From Echiichthys vipera (Eukaryota; Chordata; Actinopteri; Perciformes; Trachinidae): a stretch of 64,000 bases of DNA. Position numbers and translations under genes: made by a program. Position 1 is the first letter of the stretch, and every line of letters starts with the position of its first letter. This document shows positions 13,024 to 26,571 of this stretch, in pieces. Location: assembly GCA_963691815.1 (NCBI GenBank), contig OY829651.1, forward strand, positions 15,744,627-15,808,626, written 5' to 3'. The notes beneath the pieces were generated by a model. That model saw only the letters and a program-made list of their open reading frames with translations. It was not told the origin of the DNA and did not search any database.

Positions 13024-13520
13024 AGCTGTGTTTCCACCAGGTGGTCCTTACACATTTTAGCAGTTATTTTTGCGTTTCCATTGTCAAAAGTTGTGTATGG
13101 TACCAACAGACGCACTCCATTTTGTCCCTTTTTGTTCATCACCCTTCTGTTAAGATTACCTATCACACTGCTCTGATACTAGAAGGTGGAGCTAGAAACA
13201 CAGAAGCCAGTTGATTGACGCATTGGTGAAGAGGAAATACAGCAAAATCAGGACGGAGCAGCTTGTTTGTTGGCGCATGGCTGTCAACGACCTCAATCGC
13301 ACGTCTGAGCAACGCAGCAGGAAGTGTAAAAAACAAAAACAACAGCAACTTGCGTGGTCAATGCGATTCTTACCATTCTGTAATAACTCTGCCTACATTA
13401 AAGAGTACTGTCTGCGGTGGAAACGCAAAGCAGATCTAGTTTTTAGGTGCATGTCTGTATGGGTTACGTACAGTTCCAGAGATACTATAATAATAAAAAA
13501 GTTTTGATGGAAACAAAAGC
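13024..13520. mobile_element. hAT-type non-autonomous element, degenerate
   Basis: The left part carries GTTTCCACCAGG and TGCGTTTCCATTG; the right part carries GGTGGAAACGCAAAGC and GATGGAAAC. This inverted arrangement of TTTCCA/TGGAAA ends is typical of teleost hAT-like MITEs. Exact termini and target duplications could not be placed, and the internal sequence has no transposase homology that I can see. Confidence 0.4.
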
Positions 13521-13600
13521 TAAATTTAGCTCTGGCACGATTGCTGAGTTGTGAAACAAAAATTCAACATAGTTCATGTCTGATTCTAAACTTAAAGAGA

Positions 13601-14068
13601 AATTCCTGCGTAAAATAATACCAGGGTCTTATTCGTCAAAAACACTCGTCAAATAAGCCCTCAAGATAAATCTTTCCGTGTAACAACTATTAACGGAGAA
13701 ATCCCAGACAGTGGCTAACAGTCACTAACAGCCGAATGTGGCATTAAAACAGCTTTTTAGCAGCAGCTCCTTTAGTAGTAAACTCAATTTAAGGCGATAA
13801 CCAAATGCAATCCAAAAGGAAGGAGCCCATTGATGCTTTGGTTAATATGTAGGTTTGGTGTTATTTTGAGCACTATTAGTGGTTAAATAGGCTGTTTTAA
13901 TGCGTTTACCATGCTGCCCCATGCTTATTACTGTTAGCCGCATTCGGCTGTTAGCAACTGTCCGGGATATCTCCGTTAATAGTTGTTAGACAAAAAAAAT
14001 TGTCCCAATGGCTTATTTGATGAGTGTATTTGCCGAAACAGACCCTGGGATGATTTTACGCAGGAATT
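13601..14068. mobile_element. Palindromic DNA element family, copy A
   Basis: The two ends form long inverted arms: about 140 nt from 13601 match the reverse complement of about 140 nt ending at 14068, with scattered mismatches (for example AATTCCTGCGTAAAAT at both ends, then CAAATAAGCC and AACAACTATTAACGGAGA). There is no coding capacity, so it is a non-autonomous (MITE or foldback-like) element. Its core (ATGCTTTGGTTAATATGTAG, then GGTTTGGTGTTATTTTGAGC) recurs in copies at 22954-23413 and 51764-52410. Confidence 0.75.
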
Positions 14069-15385
14069 CAGTAAGGGAGCACCATAGTAACAGATAATCG
14101 AGTAACAATTATTATTGTTATGTGTCAATACAAGGAAAGTGTTCCTTTTTATAAAAAAAAAGCATGTTGCTGTCAAATGTTTAGGAATTTGTTGCTTTCT
14201 CATTTCCAGTTATTTCATGTCCGTCATTTACTTGCAAGCAAAAGTAAAGTTGCCATTTTAGACAGTCAGCTAATATAAATTCCAATCTATCTATAATAAA
14301 ACCATGAACCAAGACAGTAGTTTGTTTATAGTAGTTAGTTAGTTTGTTTTTGGACCAGATGTGTAACTGTGTATACAGCAAGCACGGCTAAGTATCTCTG
14401 ATTAATCTCCTGCAGCTGACATGATGCAAAATCTTCTTTTGGTTCCAGCATTGTTAAATATGATTAACATTTTGATGCGTTGGGTTTGGTCAGACTGATA
14501 AGAGCTGCTCTGTCCAATATGATCAGAGTTTGTGAATAATAATATTTTAATTAACAGTTACCAAATATGGCCATTAATAACAAATCGTTTTTTGTTTTTA
14601 ATCAAATGACATTGAAACCTTCTGCTACTTTTCATGAAGTACTTGACACAAATCCTGCTCTTATGGATACTAAATGTTTTGTTTCCTACACAGACCTTGT
14701 TTAGAGTGACACCTGGTTATTTGTCCCCTGTGAACTCATTAATGGCATGCAGGCATGAGTTTTTAATGTGTGCTTGGTGGAATGAGGGTAACTACTTGAT
14801 AAGTGAGGATGTGTGTGTGTGTGTGCGAGAGTGTGTGCGGAGTACATGTATTTGCGTCAGTGGGTGGTGGGTAATGTTTGCTCTTCTATTTTCTAACACT
14901 GTAATGGATATTTGGACATTTGCCAAACTTGGTCGAGCTCACTTATCACCTCAAAGAGTGAGAGAAAAAGAGAGAGCGAGAGAGAGAGAGAGAGAGAGGC
15001 GGACATGGAGAGGTGGACAAACTGGCTTCACATGAAGACGAGGCGAAAGAACATTAGACTATTTGATGGGAAACACACAGAAATAAATGTTTTAATTAAA
15101 TCTGGGTCTACGGAAACCAGAACACCCTCTCTAATCTTTGAACTCTAATCTTCGCTTCTTTGTTCCGCGGACACATTTCTGTCACTAGCTCTCGCTGCTT
15201 TGAACTTCATCCAGAGCAAACACTGATAACACCGCCACTAACGTATGAAGTGCAGCTCTCAAATGCACATGACATCTCAGCCTTTATATCTGACTGAACG
15301 GCAGACCGACTCACTGAAACGACCACTCTACTCTACTATTTTCATCATCAAAATCTGTTTCTAAGGCAGTCAGTTTTTTGCTTTG

Positions 15386-15518
<133 letters not shown>

Positions 15519-15848
15519 ATGTGAGGAATGTCCACATTTATTACACAAGAGGTTTTTCAATAACCACGTGTCAACCCTGGGACATAATATATATGAGGGT
15601 ACATATGTGTGTTCACAAAGTTATCTGCCCTCAGCCAAACACATTAGTTCCTTTTCTCATGTGTGTGAGAGCATAACTGTATTCATTTCCTGTTTATTTC
15701 ATCATAAATATTTGTGTTTTAATAAATCTGTATTAATATACAATCCTGCCCACTCACTTAGCAAGAATCACAAGTAAGCATAAGACTTGTTTAGTACAAG
15801 TAAGATGCAAGTGACTTGCATGCATTTATATTTTATCAAGTCACTGTT

Positions 15849-15885
15849 TGTTCTTGAAGACTACATTACGTAGTCTTCAAGAACA
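15849..15885. repeat. Perfect 16-bp inverted repeat with 5-nt loop
   Basis: TGTTCTTGAAGACTAC (15849-15864) is followed by ATTAC and then the exact reverse complement (15870-15885). The arms have mixed base composition, so this is unlikely to be chance in AT-rich DNA. It could be a hairpin RNA, a protein-binding palindrome or a mobile-element remnant. Confidence 0.8.
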
Positions 15886-17399
15886 CATTCATTCAAAATC
15901 ATTCACATCACTGTTGAAATATGATATCCTTCTATAGTAAATAAAGCATCATTCATTCAGACAGCATGCTACTTTATTACTGGCCATCTGTTTTCTTTCA
16001 CAAACTTCTCATTAATTGTCCCTAATGGAAAACAATGATGAGTGTTACAACATCTGTGTATATAACCACAGACACACATACACACACACACACACACAGT
16101 CACATGTAGGCGTGCATGCACACACTTAATCACAAGCCTAAAAATATGTCTTAGTAATGGATTTTGAGAACTGTAATGGATTGTAATGACTGCCGAGTGC
16201 TGTGTTTTCCACAGGATGTAAAGGCTGCTCTACCCTGAGGTTTTCTGCAGTAGAATGCTGTTTCATGTTTTTCAAGAGACAACGAAAAGGTTGCATGGGG
16301 TTTGAGGTTGCATCAGTGCTTGAAGGTGTCATCCTGGGACAGGTCTATCTATATCTGTGTGTAATGACCAACAGATGCCGGACATAACAGAGATTAAATA
16401 TTAAGTGATTAACAGTAAGGAGTTCCTAGTCAGCTTCCTTCAAGAACAAGTATGATGCAAATGAGCCACAGAGTCTTTATTCTGCCCCATCTAGACCTTC
16501 CATTACTCAGTAAGTGGCCTGTTGAAAAGAGCCCAATTTGGGTATTGAGATGAAAGGCAGGCAGAAAAAACTTGGAACAGTGGCTCTTTACCAGACACGG
16601 TCTGAGCTCGGAGATGAGTAATGAGGTTATTTAGCTCTCAGCTGGGACTAGCTTCCTGATTTGCAAGATTCTCCGAATACCAAGTGTTCATTCTGTGACT
16701 TTTTTTTACCAGCCAGATGTGTCTTATTTATTTATTTATTTATTTACGTATTTCGAAATAAACAGATATGGAATATCTGCTTTGCTTTAGCCCAATCATT
16801 AACCAGAAAGTAATCACTCATATTGTCACAAATGCAATGAGTTTGAATATGTTTGCTAAGAGTCAGGAAATTGATTAATTCTGCTCTCTAAAGTCAGTGC
16901 AATGTTGAGATCAGCTGTGAATTTGACGTAGTTGCTGCAGAATAATTACAGATACTGGAAATAATTCATTAATTCATTCAGCCCATTGGCACTCCATCAC
17001 AGTTAGTGTTTCTGCCACCTGGTTGGTGGGAGGTGTGGCAGTGTCGTACGTAAGATGACTCACTGAACCTGACCACTTGCTTTGTCTCTGCAATGCTGCT
17101 GAAATGTGTGCAGAGCTTTGTGTCAGCAGCAGTACTGCAAGGCACAAGTACATGCAGTGACGCCATGGACTTCTCAGTTGCGCTTTTTTTGGGTAGTGGT
17201 CGGTCAACGGCAGGGTTGAGAGAGTGAGAGTGAAACCAGCAGTAGCTAGTGTTTATTCTGCAAACTTCTCAACTCTATTAGCAGAGCTGTAGATTGTTAT
17301 TGTTATTTTTTGATTGTAATGCATCCAAATACTGTGAAAATATCAAAAGAGTAAATCCGAAGGAGAAATGCACACAGCCTGTATTCAGAAACTGTTTTT

Positions 17400-17743
17400 A
17401 AACCAGCCACCAGGACTTCTGTACGGTTGTGATGTCACAACTATAGTATACAGCCATTAAAGTCATTCCCCGGCTGCAATGAGGGTGCAGTGATACAGAG
17501 AGCACAGACAGGGAAGATCGAGAAACACTGACCGAGCAGACTGGGCTTCTTCAGGAGTTTTTTTTTTTAAAGAGACAGGTGCTAAAACTGAGAGTTTCAG
17601 ACAGAGGGCGAATACAGGTTTAGTCAGATAATAATATGCGAAAAATTATGTGTTTTTTAAACATTAAAGCATGAAAACATGTTCTAGTTGAAATCCAAAA
17701 AGCAAGTATGAACCTGAAAATTTGCATAATAAGGGACCTTTAA
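17400..17743. mobile_element. Teleost MITE-like repeat (hAT-type)
   Basis: The right end (AACCTGAAAATTTGCATAATAAGGGACCTTTAA) and the segment before it (GACAGAGGGCGAATACAGG, TAAACATTAAAGCATG) match the form of a very common fish interspersed repeat as I remember it. No coding capacity. The left boundary is approximate. Confidence 0.5.
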
Positions 17744-17953
17744 TTAGCGAGGACTGTCATACTGAAAGGGTCTACCAGTACAGATGTTGAAAGCAACTTT
17801 TATTCCTGAACAGTATCCTGCGTCCTTCAGGGCGACATAATGCAATAAGTCATCTGAATGCTTCATCTTTCCGTAAATAATTCAATTGAGCAAAAATACA
17901 AGTCTCACTCACTTCCTCTGCTTTTGCAAAGCAATCTATAGCTGTCTTTGTCC

Positions 17954-17955
<2 letters not shown>

Positions 17956-18020
<65 letters not shown>

Positions 18021-18029
18021 GTGTGTTTG
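17956..18029. repeat. (GT)n microsatellite
   Basis: GT dinucleotides with a single C interruption near 18016. Confidence 0.95.
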
Positions 18030-21000
18030 TCTTGGTTTTGTCCTTGATAGAAAGATCTAGAGAGAAGTGGTCTGGGATGGTGGGTTGCTTGGTAACAGTT
18101 GTGTGTCCTCCTGAACAGTGGAGGAAAGCTGTGGAATCCTGACGAAGCGTGAAAACGAAACACACGGAGCGACAGACACGTACACAGACGGGGGAGGGGG
18201 AGGGGGGCATATAAAATATGCATAGCTACTAACAGCATGCATTGCTGTGTCACAGACATGCATAAGTTCAGGCCAGATGGGGATAATGATTGCCCTGAAT
18301 GTGTCAATCTTGTCCTTACCAAACCTCTGTTCAACATTACAGCTTGCTTTCATATGTAGTGCTTTAGCTTTATACATTTAAGTAGAAGCACATATAGATA
18401 TTTGTATAGAAAAACACATACATCCAAATTTCCTGTCATATCTTGCAGTTGTGCTATTTAAACAGATGCTCAGCATCGCATATGGTTCCCTGACCAAGTC
18501 ATGACACTTAACCACATCCTCTCTGTCTTCAGTTGATGGCTTCAGATGATACACACATTGCAAATTGACTTCCATTCTTCACTTGGCTTAAGCCTCCCAG
18601 TTTGAGCTCTAGAAGTAATGATGTGCAACATTTTTGCAGTAATGAATGCAGCCATTCTTCAGGCTTGATACTTCCACAGTATTTACAAAGCACCTCAGTT
18701 TAGTATTCAAAAAGACATGGAAGTCTCTCTTTTTATGATATGGGTACTGAAGACGGAAACAGAAGAAAGGGGGTTAGCATTAGCTAGCATTAGCTAGCAT
18801 TAGCAGTGAAACCCCAAATTTCACATATAAACATATAAAATAAAGAGCACCAGCTACAGAAAATGACCTTTATCATCATAAAAGTCAAGATGTCACAGAT
18901 TATTTAAGTAATCTCTCAGGAATGAAGTGCAGGTAAACCATCTGTATCTTTTCTGTTCTGGGCAATATGAAACATAAATTAACAAGAAATCAGGGATCAC
19001 TGAATGACTGCCATAAATAAAGATTAAATTCTATTGGAGGTCTTTATTGGTTAAAAAAAGTGGATCAGATTTCCCCATTTATACTATAGAGTCGGTCTAT
19101 TATCATTATATTCAGACTGTGAGCATAGGAGTCTTATCATAATTATGCATTCATATCTGATAATTTGCAACTCTCTTACCATTGTTCTACAGAATCAGGA
19201 AATTAGCAAAAAAAACTTTTTGTCTGGGAATGTGTAACTGATTATCCATTTAAGATCATGAAACCAGAAAGGTGAAGTGCAAATGTAGAAGTATGAAATA
19301 AAATGATGAGTTACAACACATTTTACACACACAGAATAATCTCACTTCCTCATTGTCATTACTGATTAAATGACCATTTGTGTATTTGTCATTGTGAGTT
19401 CACATTCTCACACAACAGGATTGATTCAGCTGAACTCTCCACAATCATAGACTTGTATCTAAGCTAAAACACAATTACAAAATAAGTAAATAAGTAAACT
19501 GTTTCCTTACAACTGAGCTGACAAACATTAAGAGCACGAACCGATGCAATCCGTCTTTTCAGGACAGGGGTCATGTGTCACTAACCACACACATACTGCT
19601 CCTCTATCTATATCTCTTTTTACGTTTTTTAGCATGAAAATGCTAAAAAAATGAACTCCAAAAAGCAAAAATGCTCCAAAACTGATATTGATAAGTGATA
19701 AAAGATAATGAAACAGCATTTTTATTCAACGTGTCAGTAATTAAACAAATGGTGGAGCAAATATTTGACAAATTGAGTTAATGCATAATTTCTTTAACCT
19801 CTAATACTCTTGCATTGGCTGCTAAAATATATACCAGCAAATCAATGCAGAATTAGAGCAAATCTTGAGTCTAACTTAATTATGCTGTTATACCACAAAC
19901 ACAGCTGGATTGACTGTGTGCTCGCACAAAACACATTCAAATTCAATGACATATTAAAAATATTTAAGCAAGTATGAAGTAGGAATTATCAAGTAGGTGA
20001 ATTATCAACTCACCTCGGTTCTGTTTTTCCTCTTCTGAGACGACTGCCCCCGCTGCTCTGCTCCCTGACAGCTGAGAGAACCACAGTCTCGCTCACAAAG
20101 TGTGTGTGTAATAAGTGTGTAAGTTTGTGTGGGAAAGAGAGGAGAGAGAGAGAGAGAGAGAGAAAGTGAGGGAGCACCAGTCGCTCACACACAACTCTCT
20201 CTCTTTCTTTGTCTCTCTCTTTGACTCTCTCTGTGTCTGCTCCTATTATTCTTCTATACCTCTAGGGTAATTTTCTTTTGAAATGATTTTAATAGCGCTT
20301 CCATGCTCTTATCACACCTCCTAACTTGTATGTACCGGCTGCTCCTGTAAAGCAGAAACAAACTGTTGCCTTTGGAGACTGGGCTGTGAATAATTCAAGC
20401 AACCTGTGGCATTCAGCCTTAATGGAATTGCTGGCAAATATGTCCAGTTTTCAGTGGGCAGAGACACACGAGGAAGACATGCATGCATGCATCATTTCTT
20501 GTCTTTTAATAACATTTTCCTTTTCATGTCTCATGCTGACACAAATACCACTGCTGTCTTTAAACAGTTTTCTTCTTCTTCAGAATTTTTTAGAGCTTCG
20601 TGGATGGATGGATTTTGGGTAAATGTATGAGAACTGGCACCAGTTGCACTGGAGTGATGTCAATGACCCGAGAGGTCACAAAGATTTCTAAATCAACCTG
20701 TCTATTTCTGGTGCAGCGGTTTATTTAGCCTTCCGTATCTGTTTTTCACATGCTTTGGCCCTGGGTGTGGATTCTCTATCATTTCCAATATCTGTTCATT
20801 GTCTGGGCTGCTGGCTGACATTCATAACTCATTATCACGTCTCTTTTCATAACTTTTATACTGTACGTTTTTTTGCCTTCCCTTTTCCTTATCTGTCTAA
20901 TGTCTGTCTGTCTTTGGCTCTGTCTCAGTTTCTGTGGCTTTGTTCACGTCTTAGCTGGTTCTGAATCTTTTTTTTGTCTCTTTTGTGCTTTTTCTTTCTT

Positions 21001-21292
21001 TAATAGACTATCCCTTTGCCTGATGTCCCTTTTTGTTCTTTCATCTGTAAATTGCTTTACGTCTGGTTGTATCAGTCCGTTACATTTCATTTTTTTCTTT
21101 CCACACACCTTAAGCTCCACCCTTATTTCTCCTTGTGTCACAGCAACAAGGTTCCAGTTTTGTTCCACTACACAGAACTATGCGATAACATATCTTTCTT
21201 TATCATTTTTTCTTTTTTTCTGTCCTTCTCTCTTTCTTTGTTCATCAACCTGCCTGTCTTTCTCTCACTCTCCCTTTCTAAAGCACACTAAA

Positions 21293-21755
21293 GCCCTATT
21301 CGGACGGGATTTGTTTAATGTGGGGACGTGGGGTAAAATAGTCATACCTCAGGACGTCTGTAATATAAATGGCCAATTTGCACCGGATTAAGAAATCTCT
21401 GTATTCTACTAGGAGTGGGTGGGGTTATTCGATTTACGTCACCTCCCTGTAGCCAAGTGCGTGCAACGTAGCTTCCTGATATCGCAAAATTGGGTAAACA
21501 CGAAACTAAAGGACAGAGTCGATTAAAAGTGTGTTCAGTGCTTCTTCAAGCGCCTCCATGCTCAAAAATATGATCAAACTGTATTGACGGGATTTTTTCT
21601 GCACCGTTTTACAGTAGGTGAAAATCACTGTAATTTTTATTGCCATTCTCCGGAATAATCACTGACATGGCACATTCGGACAGAACTAAAACCTCTGGTA
21701 AAAGTGACCTTACCGCCCGTCCCCTCATAAACTAGTCCTATCTGAGTGTTGTTTC
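21293..21755. mobile_element. MITE-like element with diverged terminal inverted repeats
   Basis: The left end CTATTCGGACGGGATTTGTT followed by GGGGACGTGGGGTAA mirrors the reverse complement of the right end (GATAGGACTAGTTTATGAGG then GGACGGGCGGTAAGG). Non-coding; superfamily not decided (hAT or Harbinger type). The ends are diverged and the boundaries approximate. Confidence 0.5.
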
Positions 21756-22953
21756 CATAATAGCATACCCTCTGAATTTTTTGAGCTGGTGAAGATACCT
21801 GATTGGCACTCACACCTCTGGGCTGACTTTTATAATTAACACTATAGATGGGTGTTCCTTGACTTTGACGCATTTGGGCCTAGTGTTCCCATGCAAGGCA
21901 GAGTAAGGAAATGGACCAGTTTATTTAAAGTGGCCTTATGTGAAAAGGCAGTTGGCAGTGATACTTCAAATACCATTATGAAGTCACTGAGAAGTGAAAC
22001 CACAGCTCTCAGTCTAGGTCAACAATGTGTATTAAATATGCCATGTCTTGATGAGATAAGTTAATGCCAGGGGTATAAAACAAAATATACATTATTTAGA
22101 ACTCTACCACCCTCTTTTGGATCTGCAAAGTAATTAAATCATTTAAAGGAAATCAGCCATTTGTTTATGTGTTAGTTGCAGGCAAACAGACAAGATAAAT
22201 ACAGCCAAGAAATCACTTACTGATGTTGCATATGATGATGGCCAAAAAAACCTATCTAAATCAAAATGCTTCTTAAATGAAAACAAATGTAAGCAAATGG
22301 AAGTCTAAAGCAACAGGCTGAATAAACTCAAATAGGGATCAGCTGTTTTGGAGCGGGCTTGTATGAGGTACTTATCTACCGTATGTTACCTACAGTAGAT
22401 CAAGGTTAGCACGCAGACAGGCAGTACCAAGAATTGGATGGGGGCCGCACTGTAAATATAATTTGGCTGCCTAAAAAAAAAAAATCTATTTCAGTTTAAA
22501 TGTACATATTGTATTTAAAATATTTTCGACGCTTCACCTCACCTTCAGGCAGTGCTCTCCTCAAGTTTCCACAGAAGTTTCCCTTCTCTCTCTTTTGGCT
22601 GTTTTGTTTCCCTCTGCAAAGGTTCTTCTGTACACTTGGCTCATTTGTATTGTCTTGTATTTGTTTATTCCGAAAAAAGGCGAAAAAAAATCTTACTCGA
22701 ACCGCTGGTCTGCAGCTTAATACAGTGCTCAGCACAGCTGCACTTATGCGCAGGAACACATTAAAAAAAATGAAATGCCAAAGGAAAGAGCTGTCTGATG
22801 GCAAGGTAACACAGTGGACATTTTCTAGATGTAGTCTATTCTTAAACTGATCTTTTCTTTTTTTAGATGGATTTTTTGTTAACGTGATTTTGCTGCAGTT
22901 GCTGCCCCCGTCCACAGCAGCGTCTATGTGCTATTCATTGTCTGTAGTTAGTG

Positions 22954-23413
22954 ATATTTCGGTTTTAAAATCATTCTGGGGTCTTTTTAGGCAAAATCGG
23001 TCATGAAATAATAAATCATCAATGGGCTCCTTCCCTTTGGATCGCATTTGGTAATGACTTGAATGGAGCAGCTAGTACTGGGGCCAGTAGGTAAGTCTTT
23101 CAAAACACTCTTTTAATAAACTCTGTGTTCACTAACTATGTTGTTGGTGCTTTGGTTAATGTATAGGGACTCTTATCATGCTACTGCAGAGGTTTGGTGT
23201 TATTTGGAGCAGTATTAGTGGTTAAAAAAGACGTTTAAGTGCGTTCAACTCACCGCCCGAGCTTATCCATGTTAGCCGCGGCAGGCTGTTAGCATCTCCG
23301 GAAAATTTACGTTAATTGTTCATACATGAAAAAAATGGTCTCGATGGCTTATTTGATAACCCAATTTGCCTATAAAAACCTTGGGATGATTTTATACTGG
23401 AATTTCACTTTAA
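22954..23413. mobile_element. Palindromic DNA element family, copy B
   Basis: The left arm from about 22954 pairs with the reverse complement of the right arm ending at 23413 over about 60 nt (TTTTAAAATCATTCTGGGGT against TATAAAATCATCCCAAGGTT, then TTTATAGGCAAA-like). The left arm appears to have lost about 100 nt relative to copy A. The core CTTTGGTTAATGTATAGGGA followed by TTATCATGCTACTGCAGAGG is shared with copy C. No coding capacity. Confidence 0.7.
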
Positions 23414-24069
23414 TACACTGCCTTCCGATAAGTACCTCATGAAACCAAACTTCAAAAAAGACAAACTCTCTTTAATACTGTATGTGTGTCAACAGGAACG
23501 ACTATTAAAGTAATTATCACGGTAAAATAACATAAAACTTGGCAAAATTAGTGAAATACATTTAATACATGTCAAATGCAACAGAACTGTAGTTTAAACA
23601 AAATATGTTTGATTATGCTAATTGTAATGTCTGATTGGTGGTTTGAATATGTAGTTTTCTTGTATTTTGTTTTCTGCTATAAGTCTTTATGAAACTACAA
23701 TCTCACAGTTTGATGATTATGATGATTATTTTATGATTATAATTCATTTTTTGTTTAATTATTATAATTTTTTTATTTCAATAGATTTTTCATCCCCCTC
23801 ATACCTGTGGCATCTCAACCAACAGTTGCACTTGTTTGTAGTAACATACTTATAGATGATTTTCCATTTATATAAGCTTTATTTAATATCTTTGAAAGTA
23901 ATCTTTAAGTAATATCACAGGTTAGTTTTAAGTTAGTTGCGTGTTGTTAGCTTAGTTAACAAGCTACTCCATTAAAGCAACAACATGTAGGGTTTGCTCT
24001 CAGGTGTCCCCTATAGTTGGGAAACAGAATTTTCTTTGGGCCTGTGACATTTGGGCCCAGGTCATCTTT

Positions 24070-24612
24070 ATCCTCAAAGCAATTTCAGTCAAAAGCAACT
24101 GGACTTGGTTATTTGTCTAGGAAGACGTTTCACTTCTCATCCAAGAGGCTTCATCAGTTCATGTACGCATCTGACCAGGCTGGGACTGGACCAACTAACT
24201 GGTGTGGAGATCCAGGTATTTAACCTCTCACAAGGCCGATGATGTCACTGAAACCCTTTGTGCTCCAAGGGCTAACGACCATCGTTGGTGGGAAGTTGGT
24301 TTCGGCTTCGTTAGTGCTCTATTGAGTCTTAACGACAGTCGTTGGAGTCACAGGAGGCCATTTGTGAACAGTTGTTCTCTGAGGTTAGATTGTTGAATCT
24401 CCTGAAGGGATGAAAGGGCAGCATGTTAAATTGCAGATAAGTGGTGTCTCAAACCTCCTCCTCTGTTTAGCGATGGTTTCTCTACTTTCGCATAGATGGC
24501 TTCTTTTGATCCTCTTTCAGACCATCTGTCCTCTCTGTCCAGGATGTGGTCCTCAAAGGAGTGGGCTTTCTCCTTGAGATGTAAGTGGACAGCAGAGTCC
24601 AGGAGGAGTTAG
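24070..24612 (-). mobile_element. Retroelement 3' remnant (Penelope-like or LINE, teleost-abundant family)
   Basis: The segment includes GTCTAGGAAGACGTTTCACT and CATCCAAGAGGCTTCATCAG, a sequence block highly repeated in fish genomes, followed on the minus strand by a C-terminal coding remnant. The element is inserted 3' end toward lower coordinates. Boundaries are approximate and assignment to a Penelope-like family is from memory of similar proteins. Confidence 0.5.
24426..24599 (-). pseudogene. C-terminal fragment of retroelement polyprotein
   Basis: Minus-strand translation gives a contiguous 57-residue fragment with HLHLKEKAHSFEDH, LDREDRWSERGSKEAIYAKV and KPSLNRGGGLRHHLSA before a stop. 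This string is characteristic of the C-terminal region of a common fish retroelement protein. No reverse-transcriptase core is present upstream, so it is a 5'-truncated dead copy. Confidence 0.6.
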
Positions 24613-24690
24613 CTCTCCTGTTTACCGGCTGTACCAGCCAACAGACAGACACATGCTACGCTAGACAGCCGTAAAGCAGTCAATTTTTTT

Positions 24691-24906
24691 GTGCACAAGT
24701 GTCGACCCGAAATCCAATACAGACTCCGTAAGGATAAGACAGATGTGTCATTAAACTTATTGCAAGTTGATGTACCATCACAAGGCTCTTGGAAATATAT
24801 TATGAAGGTTGAAAAACTACATGATGTTGGTTTTACAGCATCAATAGAAAGATATCAGCTGACCCAAACATGCCATTTGGTAACATTCATGAAGGCCTTG
24901 CCATGA
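24691..24906 (+). other. Unrecognised 71-codon open frame
   Basis: An open frame with balanced amino-acid composition (CRPEIQYRLRKDKTDVSLNL near the start) next to the retroelement remnant. It has no recognised domain. It may be part of a mobile element or chance; it is recorded only because its composition is less biased than the other short frames here. Confidence 0.15.
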
Positions 24907-25967
24907 ACACTGTTGTTTTGCGAATATGCCTTTGTATTTTAAAATGATGTTACTTGTCAGGTCAGACTTGTTGCTCTATTGTCAAGTGTCACAATGGGAG
25001 GTTCGAGTAAATGCACCCAACTGTATTGTATAACACAGTCGATATCAGTGCGAAAGTGCCAAAAGTCTTGCTGTTCTCTCTATAATGGTGGTGACGACAG
25101 GACTGATGACAGAAAACAGCAACTACAAAATACTGTATTTTTTATGTTCAATGTTGTAAGCATTTTGGATTCTGCAATATTTACATACATGTTAACTTAC
25201 TAGCAGTCTTCTTCTTCCCTGTCACATATGTTTGTGCACGAAATAAACAAAATTGGGACCCACTCTTAGAAAAACAGCTCCTATTAGAGGTCAAAAACTC
25301 CACAGGGAGCCTTTAATTCAGGATTTTGTTATCTTGGGACTGTCATGCTGATGACCTAACCTGTAGGGATTGAAGGATGATTTTTAGTTTGATTTTGGAA
25401 ATGGAGCATTAAAGTGCTACATGTTCTAATAAGATAGTAAAAGAACATAACATGTTCCTGTTTTTTCCACTTGAACATTTAAGAGAGTTGTGCTCAGTAA
25501 TATTCAGAGAGGTCCTATCTATTATGGATGGTTGTTGCATTTTTATTTTGTTGAGGATATTCTCAACATGGGAGGTTGATGGTTACCCTGGCAACATCAT
25601 CTGAAGGTAGTACATAGAAAAATATATGTATATATATATGAATTCATGAAACAAGCAAATTGAGAAACACCTTAACTTTTCTTATTTTACACATTTTCAC
25701 TGTGTCTGGTGTTTCTTCTTACTGGAGAGAGACACGGTTATTCTCAAACTGATGACAATTTGCTGCATGTGGGATTCCAGCTTCAGTCCATGTTGTTATT
25801 CATCTACTTGAGTTGAAAGAAGAATATTCAATCGATCAAATATTTCTGTTGAATGTAAAACAAAATAGCAAAAATAGCAAAACTACATACCTGTCAGAGA
25901 CAGCTCTCGCAACATCAGCAAGACAGATTATGATCATTACAACGACAAAGGTTTTACAGAATGTCAG

Positions 25968-25995
25968 AGATTATAATTATCAGTAATTATAATCT
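25968..25995. repeat. Perfect 12-bp inverted repeat
   Basis: AGATTATAATTA, TCAG loop, then the exact reverse complement. AT-rich, possibly chance or a small element remnant. Confidence 0.6.
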
Positions 25996-26571
25996 GTTGA
26001 TAAACACACTATTAGAAATTCAAAATTTTCCTTGTTTTACTGATGACCAGCAATACCACAATCTCATTTACTGAACCTGAATCTGAGATAAATTGCTATA
26101 ATATGTATTTGTAATAAGTGTTAGAATTTTCTTTCAAAACCTCCTGTTGCATATAATATGCTGCGTCTTCTAGCAGCTTCAAACACTTTGGATTTCACAA
26201 ACTTGAAGGATTATGCACGAGAGAACAGGTGAGGGCACACAGTGTGAGCCGGCCGATTGAAGTCATCCACGGTAAGATGGCTTTGTACTCTGTGTGGTAT
26301 CCAGTATTATATTTGTTCAGGTTTGAGAAGGGACGAACTTGCTTTCTGTGACATTTGATTACATTTGCATCTTTTGCTCTGGTGAGAAGTGATGTTTTGC
26401 ATACTGTATTGTCACTTTTTAACCTCCCCGAACTGGAAACACATGTTATTGATATTTTTACGTTCAATTATAGCAGAGTAAAAGTACTCCAAAAAGTCAG
26501 AATGAGCTAAATGAAGAATTCACACACTCCACAGGCCTGCAGGCTTTATAGGACTCCACCTTGTTGTACTA

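Noticed and set aside
22500..22915. Overlapping open frames on both strands (116 and 139 codons)
   Set aside because: Low-complexity Phe/Lys-rich composition, no splice or domain support, and no resemblance to known proteins.
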